Notes under the pieces: generated by a model
What the model saw: the letters and a program-made list of their open reading frames with translations, nothing else
Told to the model about the DNA's origin: nothing
Databases searched by the model: none
NCBI GenBank assembly: GCA_041655955.1
Contig: JBBAEN010000002.1
Span: forward strand, 1-64,000
Length of the DNA: 64,000 nt
Source of the DNA: Micavibrio_A sp041655955
GTDB taxonomy: Bacteria; Pseudomonadota; Alphaproteobacteria; Micavibrionales; Micavibrionaceae
Reading direction: 5' to 3'
Made by a program: the position numbers and the translations under genes
In this document: positions 59,624-64,000 of the stretch, piece after piece
How positions within the stretch are numbered: the first letter of the stretch is position 1
Layout: the number at the start of each line of letters is the position of its first letter

Positions 59624-61096
59624 ATGAGCAACATTACCCAAAGACTAGACCTCCGCCAGTCGCAAAACCTCGTCATGACGCCGCAGCTCCAGCAGGCGAT
59701 CAAACTGTTGCAACTCAGCAATATCGAGCTTGCCGACTATGTCGAGGCCGAGATCGCGCAAAACCCCTTGCTGGAAAAACAGGCGGGCGAGGGCGAATCC
59801 GAAGGCGAGCCCCTTTCCGGCGACAGCGCCACCGATACCGATAATGTGCAGGGCGATTTCGATTCAAGCTGGACGGGGAACGAGGCGGAAACGCCCGCCG
59901 CCGCCCCTTCGGAATCCGGCGATTTCGACGCGGGAACGGCCCCCATGGGCGCGGGCGGATCGCGCAGTTTCGACACGCTGGACGAAGCCTTTGAAAATTC
60001 CATGGCGCGGCCCGAAACCTTGCGCGAGCATTTAATGGAACAGCTGAACGTCGCCCTTGCCGACCCGCGCGACCGGATGATCGGCGCGATGCTGATAGAC
60101 CTTGTCGATGAAGCGGGTTATTTGCGCGAAGGCCATGACGCCGTCGCCGAAAAACTGGGATGCTCCACAGAACGGATCGAACGGCTTCTCGGCACGATGA
60201 AACGCTTTTCACCGTCCGGCATCTTCGCGCGGGATTTGCGCGAATGCCTTGCGCTCCAGCTTGAAGATCAGGGCAGGCTCGACGCGCCGATGGAAATCCT
60301 TTTGGACAATCTCGCCCTGCTGGCGGACAACGACATGGCTGCGCTGGCGAAGAAATGCGACGTCAACACGCTCTATCTTCTCGACATGATCGGCGACATC
60401 AAATCGCTGAACCCCAAACCGGCGGCGCGGTTCGATCATCTGGTCGTGCAAACAGCCATCCCCGACGTGCTGATGCGCAAACTCCCCAAGACGATGGGCG
60501 GCGGCTGGCGGGTGGAGCTGAACACCGACACGCTTCCGCGCGTTCTCGTCAACAACGAATATTACACCGAAGTCAGCAACGGCGCGAAGGAGAAGAAAGA
60601 CCGCGAATATATAACGGCGCAGCTCAACAACGCGAACTGGCTCGTCAAGGCGCTGGATCAGCGGGCGCAAACGATTTTAAAGGTGGCTTCGGAAATCGTC
60701 GAACAGCAGGACGCGTTTTTCCTGTTCGGCCTTGAATTTTTAAAGCCGCTGACGCTCAAGGACATCGCCGACGCCATCGGCATGCATGAAAGCACCGTGA
60801 GCCGCGTCACCAACAACAAATATATCGGCACGCCGCGCGGGATTTTCGAACTGAAATATTTCTTTTCCACGGCGCTTATATCGGCGGACGGGACGGCCCA
60901 TTCGGCTGAATCCGTCAAGGCGCGGGTCAAGGCCCTTATCGACGACGAAAAGCCGGACGCGATTTTATCCGACGACGCGATCGTCGATCTCCTGCAAAAA
61001 GAAGGCATCGCCATCGCCCGCCGCACGGTTGCGAAATACCGCGATCTGCTGAACATCCCTTCGTCGGTTCAGCGCCGGAAGCAAAAGCGGCCCTGA
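59624..61096 (+). CDS. rpoN: RNA polymerase sigma-54 factor RpoN
   Basis: 490 residues. Region I (LDLRQSQNLVMTPQLQQAIKLLQLSNIELADYVEAEIAQNPLLE in outline) binds enhancer-activated core. An acidic region II (about 48-125) follows. The core-binding domain and helix-turn-helix run about 130-400, including KDIADAIGMHESTVSRVTNNKYIGTPRGIFELKYFF (outline), and the RpoN box ARRTVAKYRDLLNIPSSVQRR closes it. It directs -24/-12 promoters. It lies in its usual place after lptB, though separated by the inverted pilin-like unit. Confidence 0.96.
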   Translation: MSNITQRLDLRQSQNLVMTPQLQQAIKLLQLSNIELADYVEAEIAQNPLLEKQAGEGESEGEPLSGDSATDTDNVQGDFDSSWTGNEAETPAAAPSESGDFDAGTAPMGAGGSRSFDTLDEAFENSMARPETLREHLMEQLNVALADPRDRMIGAMLIDLVDEAGYLREGHDAVAEKLGCSTERIERLLGTMKRFSPSGIFARDLRECLALQLEDQGRLDAPMEILLDNLALLADNDMAALAKKCDVNTLYLLDMIGDIKSLNPKPAARFDHLVVQTAIPDVLMRKLPKTMGGGWRVELNTDTLPRVLVNNEYYTEVSNGAKEKKDREYITAQLNNANWLVKALDQRAQTILKVASEIVEQQDAFFLFGLEFLKPLTLKDIADAIGMHESTVSRVTNNKYIGTPRGIFELKYFFSTALISADGTAHSAESVKARVKALIDDEKPDAILSDDAIVDLLQKEGIAIARRTVAKYRDLLNIPSSVQRRKQKRP

Positions 61097-61141
61097 TAAA
61101 ACCGCCCGGCCCGCGCGGCGCGCCGGAACGGGGCAGGCCCC

Positions 61142-61213
61142 CCGTGCGAAACCCGGTACGAAACCCGGCGCAAAATCCCGCGCGAAGCCCCGTGCGAAAT
61201 CCCGCACGAAACG
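61142..61213 (+). repeat. Six imperfect 12-bp tandem repeats
   Basis: Units of the form CCGTGCGAAACC, CGGTACGAAACC, CGGCGCAAAATC, CCGCGCGAAGCC, CCGTGCGAAATC, CCGCACGAAACG run head to tail between convergent rpoN and murI. In every frame they would encode 4-residue periods, but no gene spans them. Probably slippage-derived low-complexity DNA. Confidence 0.7.
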
Positions 61214-61265
61214 CGCGGCCAGAAAAACACCCCCATTGGAAAGCGCCCGTACCGGAAAACCCCCC

Positions 61266-62078
61266 TCAATAAACGGCGCGGGTAATGGCGGCGCCCGCGC
61301 CCGCCATTTGGCGGATATTGCGGCGGAAATTTTCGTTGACGTCCGTCGCGTGGATTTCAAACGATCCGCCATGCGAAAGCCGCTCGTCCATCTCCGGATG
61401 ACGCCTTAGATAATCGGCCAGCTTTGCCGGAATAATTTCATCTTGCGAAAGCACGCGCACATCCGGCCCCATCATGGCCTGCACTTTTTCCTTCAGCGCG
61501 ACATAATGGGTGCAGCCGAGAATGACGCTTTGCACCCGCCGCTCGATCATCGGCGCGAGATAGTCGCGCAGCACGTCATCCAGATATTTCTCCCCGCCAT
61601 CCTCGATAAGCGGGACGAGGAGCGGGGCCGCGACCGCGCATAATTCCACGGCAGGGTTTATTTTCTTCAGCTCGGCCTCATAAACGCCGGACTGGGCGGT
61701 ACGCTGCGTCGCAAGAAGGCCGATTTTTTCCGCGCCGTGCGCGATGGCTTCTTCCAGCGTCGGGACGACCACGCCCAATATGCGTTTTTGCGGATATTCG
61801 CGGGCCAGAAACCCTTGCTGGAGCGCGCGCAGGGAAGAGGCCGAGGCCGTATTGCACGCCATCACCACAAGCTCGCATTCCATATCAAACAGATAGCGCA
61901 TCGCCCTTTCGCAAAGATCGTAAATGGCCGCGTCCGAGCGTTTGCCATAGGGCAGGTGCAGCGTATCGCCAAGGTAAAGATAATCCGGGGACGGCAAGGT
62001 TTTACGCACCGCCTCCGCGATAAAAAGCCCGCCAAGGCCGGAATCGAAAACGCCGATTTTTTTATTATTTTTTGCCAT
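61266..62078 (-). CDS. murI: Glutamate racemase MurI
   Basis: 270 residues from the ATG at 62078 (MAKNNKKIGVFDSGLGG). The two catalytic cysteines are in place: VMACNTASA (near 73) and ILGCTHY (near 180). DSGLGGL, YLGDTLHLPYGKRSD and a final loop complete the family pattern. It makes D-glutamate for peptidoglycan. It is inserted on the opposite strand between rpoN and hpf, which are usually adjacent. Confidence 0.95.
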   Translation of the reverse strand: MAKNNKKIGVFDSGLGGLFIAEAVRKTLPSPDYLYLGDTLHLPYGKRSDAAIYDLCERAMRYLFDMECELVVMACNTASASSLRALQQGFLAREYPQKRILGVVVPTLEEAIAHGAEKIGLLATQRTAQSGVYEAELKKINPAVELCAVAAPLLVPLIEDGGEKYLDDVLRDYLAPMIERRVQSVILGCTHYVALKEKVQAMMGPDVRVLSQDEIIPAKLADYLRRHPEMDERLSHGGSFEIHATDVNENFRRNIRQMAGAGAAITRAVY

Positions 62079-62221
62079 TTCGGGCGGCCGCCCTTTCTTT
62101 ATTAACCAATTGGCCCTATACTTATATACATGCAAGAGAGCAGACATTTCACGCTTTTTTCCAAGGCCGTCCCTGCCTCTTTATCCGTGACCGAAAAATC
62201 AGAAAAATAAAAGGTGAAACC

Positions 62222-62806
62222 ATGCAATTGACTGTACAAGGCAAGCAGATGGAACTCGGAGACTCGCTGAAAAGCCATGTCACCGACAAAATCGAGGATC
62301 TGAACAGCAAATATTTCAACCGCGCCGTCGATGCGACCGTCACCTTTACGCCGGAGGGGAGCGCCTTTACCAAGACGAACATCTCCATCCGCATCGGCAA
62401 GGACATTATGGTGATTTCCGACGCGACGGAAGCAGACCCCTATGTGGCCTTTGACCGCGCCGCGGACAAGGTCGCCAAACAGCTCCGCCGCTTCAAGCGC
62501 AAGCTGCGCGACCACCATCAAAGGCTTGAAACCGCCCCGCCCGAAGAATTTATGACGGCGCTCGACTACACGCTTTCGGCGGAACAGGACAATGCCGAAG
62601 AAGAATCCAGCCATCTTGTCATTGCAGAGATGACGACGCCGATCCAGACAATGTCCCCGTCCGACGCCGCGATGCGGCTGGAGCTTTCCGGCCTCCCCGC
62701 CATGATGTTCCGCAACGCCTCGCATGGCGGGCTGAACATGGTCTATGTCCGTAAAGACGGCAATATCGGCTGGGTCGATCCGGACGGAAAAAGCGCGAAG
62801 CTTTAG
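62222..62806 (+). CDS. hpf: Long-form ribosome hibernation promoting factor HPF
   Basis: 194 residues from the ATG at 62222 with AAGGTG upstream. N-domain (1-100): LTVQGKQMELGDSLKSHVTDKIEDLNSKYF and KQLRRFKRKLRDHHQR, the S30AE fold that sits in the decoding site. The C-domain (about 140-190) DAAMRLELSGLPAMMFRNASHGGLNMVYVRKDGNIGWVDP in outline dimerises ribosomes into 100S. A long-form HPF beside rpoN and ptsN is normal for alphaproteobacteria. Confidence 0.95.
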   Translation: MQLTVQGKQMELGDSLKSHVTDKIEDLNSKYFNRAVDATVTFTPEGSAFTKTNISIRIGKDIMVISDATEADPYVAFDRAADKVAKQLRRFKRKLRDHHQRLETAPPEEFMTALDYTLSAEQDNAEEESSHLVIAEMTTPIQTMSPSDAAMRLELSGLPAMMFRNASHGGLNMVYVRKDGNIGWVDPDGKSAKL

Positions 62807-62881
62807 GCCGCGCCGCGATTGCCGCCATCCCCTTCGCGCGGCGGGGACGGGATAAATCGCAAAGGCTCTTTTTTAAAGAAT

Positions 62882-62914
62882 GCCCTTTTCCAAAACCGGA
62901 AAAGGGCGTTTTTA
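62882..62914 (+). terminator. Intrinsic terminator of hpf
   Basis: GCCCTTTTCC (62882-62891) and GGAAAAGGGC (62898-62907) form a perfect 10-bp stem with a 6-nt loop, followed by GTTTTTAT. Clear rho-independent terminator 75 bp after the stop. The 62915-63211 gap to ptsN shows no other feature beyond an AT-rich stretch near 63070-63120. Confidence 0.85.
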
Positions 62915-63211
62915 TCAAGGCCGCCCTATACAAAATATTTAAAGCCGCAAAATCAGCTTCATCCTGCCCCGCTTTGATGCGCTTTTATACGAAACCGCCT
63001 TTTTCACCCCTGCGATTCGTTTGAAAATTACCGGAACTCCGGCCCGCCCTTGCCGTTCGTGGATGGCTTCTTAATCAAAAATTAAGACTGTTTTTGATAA
63101 AAAGCCATATTCAAAAAAACAACTGTTTTTTGTGCCCTGCATCGTCGAAAGCCCTTTGCGGTTTTTACAAACAGGGCTATGTAAGAGCCAGTGAAAAGAG
63201 GTAAACACCCG

Positions 63212-63688
63212 ATGCCGTCACGCAACCCCCATAGCATTCCTTCCTGTTCTTTCGATATTGTCGCCGCCGCGCTCAATGCAACGCACGCGAAACATATGAT
63301 GAAGCTGGCGGCGCAAATTCTGTCCGAAAAAATCGGCATTCACGAACGCATCCTTCTTGAAAAGCTGAACGCGAAAGAACACGCGCCTTCAACCGATAAA
63401 GGCGTCGCGATCCTCCACATGCATATTAGCGGCCTGAAACAACCGACCAATATTTTCCTGCGCGTCAAGAATCCGGTCGATATGGGGGCCGCCGATAACC
63501 AGCCGGTCGATATGCTGTGCATCCTCCTGACGCCGGAACGCGACGGCGTCGCCTATTTACGCAGCCTCGCACGCATTTCGCGCTTCTTTCAACGCGGCGA
63601 TATCCTCGCAAGGCTGCGCGCGGCGGAAGATGAAAAAGCCATGCGCGCCATTCTCGAAGACTCCGCCCTGCAACAACTGGCCGCCTGA
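63212..63688 (+). CDS. ptsN: PTS IIA-like nitrogen regulatory protein PtsN
   Basis: 158 residues from the ATG at 63212 with AGAGGT about 10 nt upstream; a GTG at 63191 is an alternative. A PTS-EIIA(Ntr) fold: KLAAQILSEKIGIHERILLEKL, then GVAILHMHISGLKQPTNIFLR where the family usually has 'GIAIPHAR', so the phosphorylatable His is present but Pro is Leu. Then NPVDMGAADNQPVDMLCILLTPERDGVAYLRSLARISRFF (outline). It relays PtsP/PtsO phosphorylation to nitrogen and potassium control. It follows hpf as usual. Confidence 0.87.
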   Translation: MPSRNPHSIPSCSFDIVAAALNATHAKHMMKLAAQILSEKIGIHERILLEKLNAKEHAPSTDKGVAILHMHISGLKQPTNIFLRVKNPVDMGAADNQPVDMLCILLTPERDGVAYLRSLARISRFFQRGDILARLRAAEDEKAMRAILEDSALQQLAA

Positions 63689-63853
63689 TTTTTTAACGGG
63701 GAAACCCCTGACAAAATCATGGATAAATTCTGCGCCGCTAAAATTCAGCGCCGTAACCCGTTCTATCATAAGCAGGTTTTTATTTAACTCCCGCACCGGA
63801 ACCTTCGCTTGCCGCCCCGCGTTTGCCTCCCAAGAAACAAGGAGGCTTTTACC

Positions 63854-64000
63854 ATGCTCTCGGGACACTCCCATATAAGGCAAATCCAGATCAATGACGG
63901 GTTTTTCAATAACAGAATCCGCCGCCGGCTGGTCGTGGATACGGATCTTTTGATGCCGCCTTCGGGCCGTATCGAAGAAAGCGAGGATCTTCTCGTGCTG
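63854..64000 (+). CDS. Partial gene at the right edge, unknown
   Basis: An ATG at 63854 with an ideal Shine-Dalgarno (AAGGAGG, about 7 nt before) opens a frame of 49 codons that runs off the window. It begins MLSGHSHIRQIQINDGFF and continues with a basic NNRIRRRLVVD stretch. No motif is recognised in this short part. Confidence 0.55.
   Translation, partial: MLSGHSHIRQIQINDGFFNNRIRRRLVVDTDLLMPPSGRIEESEDLLVL

Overview
The window is a GC-rich, gene-dense stretch of what is almost certainly an alphaproteobacterial chromosome. The strongest indicator is the block at 53.8-63.7 kb: a short RNase D, kdsD, lptC, lptA, lptB, rpoN, a long-form hpf and ptsN in the usual alphaproteobacterial order. Supporting signs are the divergent cytochrome c/pheA pair, lptG-lptF divergent from pepA-holC, and a RHH-less PutA. 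A Micavibrio- or Rhodospirillales-like lineage would fit, but the genus cannot be fixed from the sequence. I see no integrase, transposase, CRISPR array or rRNA. One tRNA (Leu, CAG) is present.

Layout. 0.1-5.7 kb is a surface-structure cluster: two paralogous prepilins, one ending in a phage tail-collar-like domain, flank a secreted protein built of 7+7 propeller-like repeats. 6-17.5 kb is mostly housekeeping: a LolA-like carrier, a recR with a large insertion, a small phage-like protein, membrane and TPR proteins, a REC plus degenerate GGDEF regulator, an SDR, a GST, a cytochrome b561-YceI fusion, rsmD, an RluB-type synthase and tadA. 17.9-28.1 kb holds purD, putA, xseA, two TerD-family genes and ettA. 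28.2-38.2 kb holds a pilin-like gene with calcium-loop and tail-fibre-like motifs, then three tandem DotA/TraY-family polytopic proteins (type IVB secretion). 38.6-42.7 kb is envelope lipid and LPS transport (mlaC, mlaA, lptG, lptF). 42.8-46.5 kb is pepA, a lysine 2,3-aminomutase-like radical SAM gene and holC. 46.5-50.7 kb has a second type of pilin-like gene with a structured leader RNA, cytochrome c, pheA and small genes. 51-64 kb is ftsK and the rnd-kdsD-lptCAB-rpoN-hpf-ptsN block, interrupted by an inverted pilin-like gene with its own leader RNA and by inverted murI.

Most interesting. (1) Two copies of one folded RNA lie on the minus strand before paralogous pilin-like genes (47.5 kb and 59.4 kb). 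They share a 5' hairpin, a long compensated closing stem, a UUCG hairpin and a 7-10 bp pairing between an internal hairpin and the segment just after the closing stem. In copy 1 the partner segment can instead sequester the Shine-Dalgarno of the next gene; in copy 2 it abuts an intrinsic terminator. This looks like a genetic switch and somewhat resembles prophage c4-type antisense RNAs. (2) Three consecutive DotA/TraY paralogues occur where one is usual. (3) Phage-tail-like modules are joined to pilin-like N-termini. (4) Low-complexity insertions or tails occur in several housekeeping proteins (RecR, LptA, RluB, PurD, the aminomutase).

All functional calls come from reading motifs and recalled family knowledge; no database search was run.
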